NCBI GenBank assembly: GCA_035707965.1 | Contig: DASSTJ010000069.1 | Span: 8,300 to 72,299, forward strand | DNA from: DASSTJ01 sp035707965 | Lineage (GTDB): Bacteria; Actinomycetota; Actinomycetes; Actinomycetales; Angustibacteraceae | Length of the DNA stretch: 64,000 nt | Direction: 5' to 3' | In this document: in pieces, positions 16,954 to 25,040 of the stretch | Layout: each line of letters begins with the position of its first letter | Numbering within the stretch: the stretch's first letter is position 1 | Program-made: the position numbers and the translations under genes | The notes under the pieces: model-generated | What the model was told of the DNA's origin: nothing | Seen by the model: only the letters and a program-made list of their open reading frames with translations | Databases searched by the model: none

Positions 16954-17255
16954 GCTGCCCCGCGACCCGCGGACCGGCGTCGAGGGGCGGGCGGGACCGG
17001 CACTTCATCGAAGGCTGCGGTGGCATCAAGGTCGTCGAAGGCGGCGGCTGCCTTGCGCACAGCCGCTGATGAGACCGGGCCGTAGCTCTCGTCCCAGTAC
17101 GTGAGCAATCGCCCCAGGGCGGCTGCTCGCGCACGTCGGTCGACCTCGGCCGCCAGCGCGGCGTTCACCGTCGCGGACAGCGACAGGTGCCCGAGTTCCT
17201 GAGCCGCTTCGACCAGTCCTTCGTCCACCGTCACCGTGATCTTCCTCTTGGCCAT
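16950..17255 (-). CDS. Antitoxin of the PIN-domain system (VapB-like)
   Basis: 101 residues. The N-terminal 50 (KRKITVTVDEGLVEAAQELG...LSATVNAALAAEVDRRAR) look like a ribbon-helix-helix DNA-binding domain; the C-terminal Pro/Arg/Ala-rich tail probably wraps the toxin. TAGTAT lies 6 bases before the ATG, so the mRNA is probably leaderless. The antitoxin probably binds its own promoter. Its start overlaps the end of the degraded SOS gene upstream by 25 bases. Confidence 0.82.
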   Translation of the reverse strand: MAKRKITVTVDEGLVEAAQELGHLSLSATVNAALAAEVDRRARAAALGRLLTYWDESYGPVSSAAVRKAAAAFDDLDATAAFDEVPVPPAPRRRSAGRGAA

Positions 17256-17434
17256 ACTTCTATACTACCTTTCCTCAACAGGCCGTCGAGGAGCGCCGCG
17301 ATCTGCTCGATCGCCTCCACGTCGTCCACGGCCCCGTCGACGACGCCGTCCGGATCGAGGGCGAGCGGCTCCGCCAGTCGCCACACGCCGAAGCGCAGCG
17401 CTCGCGCGCTCAGGGCGACCGGGCTATCGAACAT
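17231..17434 (-). pseudogene. Truncated N-terminus of an SOS-regulated DUF222/HNH (13E12-type) protein
   Basis: 67-codon remnant starting MFDSPVALSARALRF. The start codon is embedded in a LexA-type SOS box, and MFD- starts created in this way are characteristic of the abundant actinobacterial DUF222-HNH endonuclease genes (13E12 repeat family in M. tuberculosis). The VDDVEAIEQIAALLDGLLR stretch fits the first helix region of DUF222; after it the frame runs into the vapB promoter and stops. The bulk of the gene, including the HNH domain, is missing. Assignment rests on the start context and a short match, so it is tentative. Confidence 0.5.
17256..17267 (-). promoter_or_regulatory. Leaderless-type -10 element before vapB-like gene
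   Basis: TAGTAT (17267-17262) ends 6 bases before the ATG at 17255, in a local A/T-rich patch unusual for this genome. Confidence 0.5.
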
Positions 17435-17442
17435 GTGTTCTA
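17427..17442 (-). promoter_or_regulatory. LexA/SOS box
   Basis: TCGAACATGTGTTCTA (plus strand) matches the actinobacterial SOS consensus TCGAAC-N4-GTTCGA at 11 of 12 fixed positions. It covers the ATG at 17434. The gene it once controlled is truncated; whether vapBC now falls under SOS control through it is open. Confidence 0.65.
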
Positions 17443-17514
17443 TCGTATCGGCTACCCTGTCACCTGGCACAGTGCGGACGGGCTGCCAGCGCGATATGTG
17501 GGTGAGAATCGGTC

Positions 17515-18681
17515 ATGGTCCGTCGTCGCGCTCTCGTCGTCCTCGTCGTCGGCGCGTTGCTGCTGGCCGGCTGCAGCTCCGGCTCGGCCGGAGGCACGCC
17601 ATCGTCGTCACCCACCTCGCGGAGCACGATGACGTCCTCGCCCTCGAGCACGTCCCGGACGACGACCCTGAGCCCGGACGCGCCCGTGCGCGTCGCGTCC
17701 GTGGAGGACGTGGCCACCGGTCTCGACGTGCCCTGGGGACTGGTCCGCCTGCCCGACGGCTCGCACCTGGTGAGCCTGCGTGACGAGGCCAGGGTCGTGC
17801 ACGTCGCCACCGACGGCACGGTCACCCGCGTCCCGGCCACCGGCAGCGGCGGTCGCGTGCCGGGTGTGCACCCGGACGGCGAGGGCGGCCTGCTGGGCAT
17901 CACGCTCGCCCCGGACGACCCGCACACGGTCTACGCCTACCTGACGGCAGCGGACGACAACCGGGTCGTGCGCATGAGCTACACCGACGGCAGGCTCGGC
18001 GACCCTCGGGTGATCGTGGACGGCATCCCGAAGTCCGGGATCCACAACGGCGGTCGGCTCGCCTTCGGACCCGACGGCATGCTGTACGTGACGACCGGCG
18101 ACGGCTCGGACGGCCGCAACAGCCAGGACCACGCAAGCCTCGGCGGCAAGATCCTGCGCGTCACGCCGGACGGGAAGCCCGCACCCGGCAACCCTGATCC
18201 CCGCTCCCCTGTCTGGACGTCAGGCCACCGCAACGTGCAAGGCATCGGTTGGGACGACCAGGGACGCATGTTCGCCAGCGAGTTCGGCCAGAACACCTGG
18301 GACGAGCTCAACCGCATCCTTCCGGGGCACGACTACGGCTGGCCGGACGTCGAAGGCACGGGCACGAGCAGGGACGTCCAGCGCGGCTTCACGAACCCGC
18401 TGGCCGTCTGGCACACCGATGAGGCGTCACCCAGCGGCCTCGCCGTCGGCGACGGCTCCGTGTTGCTGGCCGCGCTCCGGGGCCAGCGGCTCTGGCGGCT
18501 GCCCCTGCACGCCGACGGCACCGTCGGCAAACCTCAGGCGCTGCTCACCGAGCAGCTCGGCCGCCTGCGCACCGTAGAGCTGGAGCCCGACGGCTCTCTC
18601 CTGCTGCTGACCAGCAACACGTTCCGCGGCCAGCCGCACCGAGGGGACGACCGCCTCGTGCGCGTCACCCTCGTTCGTTGA
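17515..18681 (+). CDS. PQQ-dependent sugar dehydrogenase-like lipoprotein
   Basis: 388 residues. Lipoprotein signal with lipobox LLAGC (Cys20) and a Ser/Thr-rich linker to about residue 55, then a six-bladed propeller of the soluble glucose/sorbosone dehydrogenase family: ATGLDVPWGLVRLPDG, GEGGLLGITLAPDD, FGPDGMLYVTTGDGSDG, SGHRNVQGIGWDDQGRMFASEFGQNTWDELN and PGHDYGWPD. These match the PQQ and calcium-binding segments of the family. Anchored outside the membrane, it would oxidise an aldose. No PQQ synthesis genes are in the window. Its 3' end overlaps the convergent GGDEF-EAL gene by 17 bases. Confidence 0.88.
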   Translation: MVRRRALVVLVVGALLLAGCSSGSAGGTPSSSPTSRSTMTSSPSSTSRTTTLSPDAPVRVASVEDVATGLDVPWGLVRLPDGSHLVSLRDEARVVHVATDGTVTRVPATGSGGRVPGVHPDGEGGLLGITLAPDDPHTVYAYLTAADDNRVVRMSYTDGRLGDPRVIVDGIPKSGIHNGGRLAFGPDGMLYVTTGDGSDGRNSQDHASLGGKILRVTPDGKPAPGNPDPRSPVWTSGHRNVQGIGWDDQGRMFASEFGQNTWDELNRILPGHDYGWPDVEGTGTSRDVQRGFTNPLAVWHTDEASPSGLAVGDGSVLLAALRGQRLWRLPLHADGTVGKPQALLTEQLGRLRTVELEPDGSLLLLTSNTFRGQPHRGDDRLVRVTLVR

Positions 18682-21031
18682 GCGGCACCGTCCGCTCGTG
18701 GGGTGACTCGGTCGCCTGCGTAGGAAACCCGCCGCCGCGCCAGGACGCGGCCAACGCCGCTACGTCGGCAAGTGGGACTGCCGGCGAGAACAGCCACCCC
18801 TGCCCGAAGGTCGCGCCGGAGGCCGCCACGAGCCGGCGCTGCTCCTCGCTCTCGATGCCCTCGACGACGACATCCGCCGGCAGGCTGGCCGCGAGGTCGG
18901 ACACGGCCGTGAGGATCGACCGGCAGCGCGCGTCGGTCGCCGCGTCGAACGTGAGCGACCGGTCGACCTTGATGACGTTGGCCGGTAAGCGGTTGAGGTA
19001 CCCGAGCGTCGAGAAACCCGTGCCGAAGTCGTCGATCGCGACGTTGACGCCCGAGCGCCTCAGGAAGGCGAGTGAGCGCAGCGCGGGGTCGTCGACGTCG
19101 ACGAACGTCGACTCGGTCACCTCGACCACCAGGCGGTGCGGCTCGAGCCCCGAGTCGGCCACGAGCCGCAGGAGGCCGGTGGCGTAGTCGGGCTGCCGCA
19201 GCTGCCCGGCCGACACGTTCACGCCGAGGTTGAGACCGGCCAGCGTCGGGCCGAGCCCGGTGAACTCCAGCACCGCGCGGCGCGCCACCTCCGCACCCAG
19301 CCTCGTGATCAGCCCGCACTTCTCGGCCACCGGGATGAACTCGTCCGGGGAGACGTCGCCGAGCTCGTCGTCGCGCCACCGCGCGAGCGCCTCGAGTCCG
19401 ACGACGCGGCTCGTGGCGAGGTGCACGACCGGCTGGTACTGGACGTCGATGCGGCCGCGCTCCAGGACCTCCCGCAGCCGACGCTCCAGCGCCAGACCAC
19501 GCTGGTGCGCCGCCGCGACGTCGCCGCCGTAGCTGCGGACCCGGTCGCGACCAGCGCGCTTGGCCGCAGCCATGGCCGCACTGCTCTCGGCGAGCAGGTC
19601 GAGCGCCGGCCCGCCCCGCTCGACCACCTCGCTGCCGACCACATCGGCAGGCGCCTGCACCCGTGGCAGCCGGCTGCTCACCCCGATGCTCGCCGAGACA
19701 CCGATCGCCGGGGCGCCCGGGATGGCCACGACAGCGCCGCGCACCGCCTCGAGCAGCTCGTCGGCGATGGTGCCGGCGCGTCGCCGGTCGCCCGGCACCA
19801 GTACAGCGAACTCGTCTCCGCCGGTCCGGTAGGGCACGCAGTCGTCGGCCAGCGTCTGCTCGATCTGCCTCGACACGGCGACCAGGAGGTCGTCCCCTCG
19901 GCTGTGCCCGAGGATGTCGTTGACCTCCTTGAACCCGTCGAGGTCGATGCTGAGCACGCTGCCGCCGTCACGGTCGAGGACGTCCAGCGCCTGGGCAAGG
20001 GCCCGCCGGTTGCGCAGTCCCGTCAACGGGTCGTGCAGCGCGTGCCTCGCCAGGCTCAGCACGAGTCCCTGGCGCTGCCAGCTGCCGAGCAGCTCGCGCG
20101 CGGCGAAGAGCACGAGCAGGCAGCACGAGATGGCGACCGACACCGCGTCGAGACGCAGGCTGCGGCCCGCGACCAGCAGCGAGACGACGAGCGTCACCAC
20201 GCTGAGCAGGGTGGTCGTCGTGGACACCCGGGCCTCGGACCGGTACGGGTCGTGCCGCAGCGACCGGTGGGGCTCGAACATCATCAGCCCGAGGCCGATG
20301 ACCGGCCACGCCAGGCACCACAGCACCGCCGACCACCACGGCCACACGCCGGTGTCCGACATGCTGCGCAGGGTCGAGACGTCGCCGACCACGTAGCCCG
20401 CCATGCCGAAGACGACGACGAGCAGGCCGCGGTCGAGATCGCGCAGCCACGCCAGCAGCAGCAGGGCGACCACGACCACCTCGAACACCATCATCGCGAG
20501 GATCGAGGAGTCCTTGGCGGTCTGGCCGTCGGCGAACAGGACGCCGAGGAACCCGACGCGCCAGATGACCAGGCTCAGCGACCCGCCGAGCAGCGCCGAG
20601 TCGAGGGCGAGCCTGACCCAGCGTCGGCCGTGCCCCGGCGGCCTCGGCGTCGTGAGCAGTCCCGCGATGCCCAGAGGGGCCGCCACCGTGGAGATCCAGT
20701 CCGCCGGCGTGGGGTAGCTGTGGCCGCCGACGTGCAGGTAGAGCCCCACGAGCACCTGCCCGGTGCCCCACGTGGCGATGGCCGCACCGAGCAACGTCAT
20801 GGACAGTCGGCCCCCGGGCGCCACCCGCCGTCCGCCTCGCAGGACGACGACGCCCGAGACCACGGCCACGAGTCCGGAGAAGTAGCAGCCGACGACGAGA
20901 CCGGTCGACGCGCTCCTGGTGCCGATGCCGAGCACGGTCACCCCGGCCACGACCCCGAGCACCGGCAGCCAGAGCGCACGGCGTGGCGAGGACGTGGGCC
21001 GGGTCGTCGCGGCGCCGGTCGGGAGTTCCAT
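18665..21031 (-). CDS. Membrane GGDEF-EAL protein (tandem paralogue 1)
   Basis: 788 residues. About 9-10 membrane segments fill residues 20-320, followed by GGDEF (motif 404-408) and EAL (EALARW from 547). No inhibitory-site RxxD precedes GGDEF. The stretch that normally reads AD.A(L/M)Y.AK is replaced by a longer insert ending ESSAAMAAAKRAG. EAL residues EVTEST, DDFGTG and VEGIES are intact, so phosphodiesterase activity is likely. The membrane module carries repeated Trp/Pro features (PTPADWISTVAAPLGIAGLL) shared with the next gene. Start is ATG 21031 or the adjoining GTG 21034. 49 bases downstream of its paralogue. Confidence 0.88.
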   Translation of the reverse strand: MELPTGAATTRPTSSPRRALWLPVLGVVAGVTVLGIGTRSASTGLVVGCYFSGLVAVVSGVVVLRGGRRVAPGGRLSMTLLGAAIATWGTGQVLVGLYLHVGGHSYPTPADWISTVAAPLGIAGLLTTPRPPGHGRRWVRLALDSALLGGSLSLVIWRVGFLGVLFADGQTAKDSSILAMMVFEVVVVALLLLAWLRDLDRGLLVVVFGMAGYVVGDVSTLRSMSDTGVWPWWSAVLWCLAWPVIGLGLMMFEPHRSLRHDPYRSEARVSTTTTLLSVVTLVVSLLVAGRSLRLDAVSVAISCCLLVLFAARELLGSWQRQGLVLSLARHALHDPLTGLRNRRALAQALDVLDRDGGSVLSIDLDGFKEVNDILGHSRGDDLLVAVSRQIEQTLADDCVPYRTGGDEFAVLVPGDRRRAGTIADELLEAVRGAVVAIPGAPAIGVSASIGVSSRLPRVQAPADVVGSEVVERGGPALDLLAESSAAMAAAKRAGRDRVRSYGGDVAAAHQRGLALERRLREVLERGRIDVQYQPVVHLATSRVVGLEALARWRDDELGDVSPDEFIPVAEKCGLITRLGAEVARRAVLEFTGLGPTLAGLNLGVNVSAGQLRQPDYATGLLRLVADSGLEPHRLVVEVTESTFVDVDDPALRSLAFLRRSGVNVAIDDFGTGFSTLGYLNRLPANVIKVDRSLTFDAATDARCRSILTAVSDLAASLPADVVVEGIESEEQRRLVAASGATFGQGWLFSPAVPLADVAALAASWRGGGFPTQATESPHERTVPLNERG

Positions 21032-21083
21032 CACGACCTACCGTGCCACCTCGGCTGGTGCCAGGTGGGCCGTCCGGGCGATC

Positions 21084-23444
21084 TCATGCCGACGTCGTGG
21101 GCAGGCCGGAGGCGTCGGGGGCCGTGCCGACCACGGCATGGACGTCGGAGACGACGTCCACCAGCTCGTTGACGGGCACGGCAGCCGAGTACAGCCAGCC
21201 CTGGCCGAACCCCGCCCCCGTGGACCGCACGAGATCGGCCACGTCGGCCGTCTCGATGCCCTCCACCACCACCGACATCGGCATGATGCGCGCCAGCGCC
21301 ACGACGGCCTGGAGCACCGCGAGAGAGCGCGGATCGTCGACCACCTGCCGGGTGAGCGTCTGGTCGATCTTCAGCACGCTGGCCGGCAGCCTGCTGAGGT
21401 AGGCGAGCGCGGAGAAGCCGCTGCCGAAGTCGTCGATCGCGACGTGGACGCCGTGCGCCCGCAGCCGCGTCAGCTGGGGGATCGCGGGGTCGTCGGCGTC
21501 CACGAAGACCGACTCGGTCACCTCGATCACCAGCCGGTCCGGCGGCAGGCCGGTCAGCTGCAGGACGTCGAGGACCTCAGCGGCGAAGTCCGGCTGGCGC
21601 ACCTGCACGGTCGACGCGTTCACGGCGAGCGACAGCGCAGGGAGCGTGCCGGAGAGGGACATGACGTCGTCGACGGCCCGGCGCAGGACCGACGAGCCGA
21701 GCGGACGGATGAGGCCCGAGTGCTCTGCCTGCGCGATGAACTCGTCCGGCCCCACGCGCCCGAGCACCGGGTCGGTCCACCGGGCCAGCGCCTCGACCCC
21801 GGTCACCCGACCGGTCGTCAGGTCAAGGATCGGCTGGTAGTGCACGTCGACGTCCTCCCGGCGGACGGCGTCGTGCAACCGCCGCTCGACCAGCAGGGTC
21901 CGGCGGTGCGCGGCCGCCACCTCGCCGTCGTAGTGCTCCACGCGGTTGCGCCCGGCCAGCTTCGCGGCGCGAAGGGCGGCGCTGCTCTGGGCGAGCGCGC
22001 TGGGACGGCCGTCCGTCGACGAGTCCCACGTCGCGGAGTCGCCCAGCTCGGCCGCCCACGCCTCGTCGGCCGCGTCGTGGGCGAGCCTCGCCACACCGAC
22101 GCTCGTCGTGACACCGACCGCGGCGGCCCCGGGGACGTCGACCGACGCCTGCCGTACGGCGGCCAGCATGCGCTCGGCCACCTCTGCCCCGTCCGTGACC
22201 GCGCCGGGCACCACGACGGCGAACTCGTCGCCACCGATCCGGAAGGCCTGCGCCCCCGCGGGCAGGCGTCCCTCCACGCGCCGGGAGACGGCGACCAGCA
22301 GGTCGTCGCCCCGGGTGGGGCCGAGGATGTCGTTGACCTCCTTGAATCCGTCGAGGTCGAGCGTCAGCAGGCTGCCTCCGCCAGACCGTTCGGCCAGCTC
22401 CAGCGCGACCAGCAACCCACGGCGGTTCATCAGCTCGGTCAGCGGGTCGCGGATGGCGTGCGTGGTCAGCGTGGTGAGCAGTCGCCGACGCTGCCAGCCG
22501 TTGACGGCCTCGCGCGCCCCGAACACGGCGACGACGAGCAGCCCGATCGCCATGGAGCCCTCGTCGATCTCCGGGGAGCGCATGACGAGTGCCACGAAGA
22601 CACAGAGCGCCACGATCGACAGCACGGCGGTCGCCGTGGTGAGCCGGGTGTCGGACTCGTACCAGTCGTCGTCCCGCCGCGGCGCCGGTGAGTACCGCAG
22701 CATGCCCACCGCGACGCAGGGCCACGCCAGGCACCAGAGCATGGCGGCCTCCCACGGCCACGCACCGCCCGGCTGGACGACGCAGAAGATCGTGCGCAGG
22801 TCGGCGATGCAGTAGAGCGTCATCCCGACGACCGCGAGCAGCAGCCCAGGGTCGAGGTCGCGCAGGTAGGCCAGGAGCAGGAGCGAGACGATCGTGACCT
22901 CGAGCAGCAGCATCACCACGGCCGCGCTGTCCGGCAGCGTCACTCCCTGCTGGAAGAGCACCCGCCAGAACCCGGCTCGCCACACGACGAGCGCGAGCGA
23001 GCCGCCCAGCAGCAGCGCGTCGAGCCCGAACCTCAGACTGCCCGTGTGGTGGCCGCCACCGCGCAGCGCGAGGAGCAGCCCGGCGATGCCCAGCGGCGCT
23101 GCCGCCGTCGAGATCGCGTCCCCGGGGGTGGGGAACGCGCCGCCGGCCGCGGCCGCCTGGCCGACCAGCGCCTGCCCGACCCCCCAGGCCACCATGCTCA
23201 GGGCGATGAGGAAGAGCGCGGGACGGGTGAGCCGCAGCCGCTTCGGCAGCGACAGCAGCACCACCACGCCGCAACCGACCGCGGCGGCCCCGCTGAACAC
23301 GCACCCCGTCAGCACCGCCAGCTCGGGACGCAGCTGCGCCACGACCAGCACGCCGACGGCCGCGACGGGACCGGACGCGAGCAGCAGGAACGGCAGCAGC
23401 CGGCGGTCGCCGGTCGCGCTCGGCCGCGCAGCGGAGGAGTCCAC
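21084..23444 (-). CDS. Membrane GGDEF-EAL protein (tandem paralogue 2)
   Basis: 786 residues, same design as its neighbour: about 9-10 membrane segments (residues 20-320), GGDEF motif again at 404-408 and EALARW from 551. The shared PTPGDAISTAAAPLGIAGLL segment, WPWEAAMLWCLAWP and DLDGFKEVNDILG show a gene duplication. It also lacks an RxxD inhibitory site and has a Ser/Asp-rich insert (about residues 455-490) before SSAALRAAKLAG. EAL residues EVTESV, DDFGSG and VEGIET are kept. GTG start. The membrane part presumably senses a signal in or near the membrane; the ligand is unknown. Confidence 0.88.
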   Translation of the reverse strand: MDSSAARPSATGDRRLLPFLLLASGPVAAVGVLVVAQLRPELAVLTGCVFSGAAAVGCGVVVLLSLPKRLRLTRPALFLIALSMVAWGVGQALVGQAAAAGGAFPTPGDAISTAAAPLGIAGLLLALRGGGHHTGSLRFGLDALLLGGSLALVVWRAGFWRVLFQQGVTLPDSAAVVMLLLEVTIVSLLLLAYLRDLDPGLLLAVVGMTLYCIADLRTIFCVVQPGGAWPWEAAMLWCLAWPCVAVGMLRYSPAPRRDDDWYESDTRLTTATAVLSIVALCVFVALVMRSPEIDEGSMAIGLLVVAVFGAREAVNGWQRRRLLTTLTTHAIRDPLTELMNRRGLLVALELAERSGGGSLLTLDLDGFKEVNDILGPTRGDDLLVAVSRRVEGRLPAGAQAFRIGGDEFAVVVPGAVTDGAEVAERMLAAVRQASVDVPGAAAVGVTTSVGVARLAHDAADEAWAAELGDSATWDSSTDGRPSALAQSSAALRAAKLAGRNRVEHYDGEVAAAHRRTLLVERRLHDAVRREDVDVHYQPILDLTTGRVTGVEALARWTDPVLGRVGPDEFIAQAEHSGLIRPLGSSVLRRAVDDVMSLSGTLPALSLAVNASTVQVRQPDFAAEVLDVLQLTGLPPDRLVIEVTESVFVDADDPAIPQLTRLRAHGVHVAIDDFGSGFSALAYLSRLPASVLKIDQTLTRQVVDDPRSLAVLQAVVALARIMPMSVVVEGIETADVADLVRSTGAGFGQGWLYSAAVPVNELVDVVSDVHAVVGTAPDASGLPTTSA

Positions 23445-23507
23445 GTGTGCTGTATCGGCAGGTCGCGCCCGGTGTTGACGACGAGGGGTGGTGACGAGGA
23501 GCAGTGG

Positions 23508-25040
23508 CTACTGCAGGCGCTCCAGCACGAGCTCGCGCACGCGGGCGGCGTCGGCCTGCCCCCGCATCTCCTTCATGACCGCCCCGATCAGCGCACCGGC
23601 CGCCTGCACCTTGCCGCCGCGGATCTTGCCGGCGACGTCCGGGTTCGCCTCGATCGCCCGGTCGACGGCGGCACCCAGCGCGCCGTCGTCCGACACGACC
23701 TCGAGCCCGCGGGCCTCGACGACCTGCTCGGGCGAACCCTCGCCGGCGAGCACGCCCTCGAGCACCTGGCGGGCGATGGTGTCGTTGATGCGCCCCGACG
23801 CCACCAACCCTGCCAGCTCGGCCACCTGCGCCGGCGTGACGGGCAGCGAGCCGAGCTCGACGCCGTCCGCGTTCGCCGTGCGCGCGAGCTCGCCGGACCA
23901 CCACTTGCGAGCGGCGGCGGGTGAAGCACCGGCCGCCACGGTGGCCTCGACCAGCTCGGTCGCCCCCGCGTTGACCAGGTCTCGCATCTCCAGGTCGGTG
24001 AACCCCCACTCCGCCTGGAGCCGGTGCCGGCGCCGCGCCGGGGGCTCGGGCAGCGTGGTGCGCAGCTGCTCGACCCAGGACGCGTCCGGCGCGACCGGCA
24101 CCAGGTCGGGCTCCGGGAAGTACCGGTAGTCGTCGGCGTCCGACTTCGGCCGCCCGGACGTCGTGACGCCGGAGTCCTCGTGCCAGTGCCGCGTCTCCTG
24201 CACCACGGGCAGGCCCTCGACGAGCCGAGCGGCCTGGCGGCACATCTCGTACCGGACGGCGCGCTCGACGCTGCGCAGCGAGTTGACGTTCTTCGTCTCC
24301 GTGCGGGTGCCCAGCGGCACCTGGCTCTGGTCCTGACCGGCCGCGGGCCGCGCCCGCAGCGACACGTTGGCGTCGCAGCGCAGCGAGCCCTGCTCCATAC
24401 GGACGTCGGACACCCCGAGCGAACGCAGCAGGTCCCGCAGCGCGGTGACGTACGCGCGCGCCACCTCGGGCGTGCGCTCACCGGCCCCGAGCACCGGCTT
24501 GGTCACGATCTCGATCAGCGGGATGCCCGCGCGGTTGTAGTCCACGAGCGAGTAGTCGGCGCCGTGGATGCGCCCGGTGGCGCCGCCGACGTGCAGGGAC
24601 TTGCCGGTGTCCTCTTCCATGTGGGCGCGCTCGATCTCGACGCGGAAGGTGGACCCGTCGTCCAGCTCGACGTCCAGGTGACCGTCGACCGCGATCGGCT
24701 CGTCGTACTGCGACGTCTGGAAGTTCTTGGGCATGTCCGGGTAGAAGTAGTTCTTGCGCGCGAAGCGCCCCCACGGCGTGATCGTGCAGCCGAGGGCGAG
24801 CCCGATGCGGATCGCCGACTCCACCGCCGTCGCGTTGACGACCGGGAGCGCCCCGGGCAAGCCGAGGCAGACGGGGCACACCTGGGTGTTGGGCTCGGCT
24901 CCGAACTCCGTTGAGCAACCGCAGAACATCTTCGTCCGCGTCGAGAGCTCGACGTGCACCTCGAGCCCGAACACCGGGTCGAAGTCGCGCACGACCTCGT
25001 CGTAGTCGAGGACCTCGTCCGTCACCTGAGCCGTCGTCAT
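23508..25040 (-). CDS. gatB: Asp-tRNA(Asn)/Glu-tRNA(Gln) amidotransferase subunit B
   Basis: 510 residues. Binds the mischarged tRNA and activates it with ATP for amidation. Signatures: FGLEVHVELSTRTKMFCGC and the zinc-type cysteines (CGC...CPVCLGLPG), NYFYPDMPKNFQTSQYD, and the C-terminal tail/YqeY domain (about 365-510) ending in GALIGAVMKEMRGQADAARV. Start overlaps the gatA stop by 4 bases. Last gene of gatC-gatA-gatB. Confidence 0.97.
   Translation of the reverse strand: MTTAQVTDEVLDYDEVVRDFDPVFGLEVHVELSTRTKMFCGCSTEFGAEPNTQVCPVCLGLPGALPVVNATAVESAIRIGLALGCTITPWGRFARKNYFYPDMPKNFQTSQYDEPIAVDGHLDVELDDGSTFRVEIERAHMEEDTGKSLHVGGATGRIHGADYSLVDYNRAGIPLIEIVTKPVLGAGERTPEVARAYVTALRDLLRSLGVSDVRMEQGSLRCDANVSLRARPAAGQDQSQVPLGTRTETKNVNSLRSVERAVRYEMCRQAARLVEGLPVVQETRHWHEDSGVTTSGRPKSDADDYRYFPEPDLVPVAPDASWVEQLRTTLPEPPARRRHRLQAEWGFTDLEMRDLVNAGATELVEATVAAGASPAAARKWWSGELARTANADGVELGSLPVTPAQVAELAGLVASGRINDTIARQVLEGVLAGEGSPEQVVEARGLEVVSDDGALGAAVDRAIEANPDVAGKIRGGKVQAAGALIGAVMKEMRGQADAARVRELVLERLQ

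Noticed and set aside
18665..18681. Frameshift at the overlap of the PQQ-type dehydrogenase and GGDEF-EAL gene
   Set aside because: The two genes are convergent and both end normally within the 17-base overlap.
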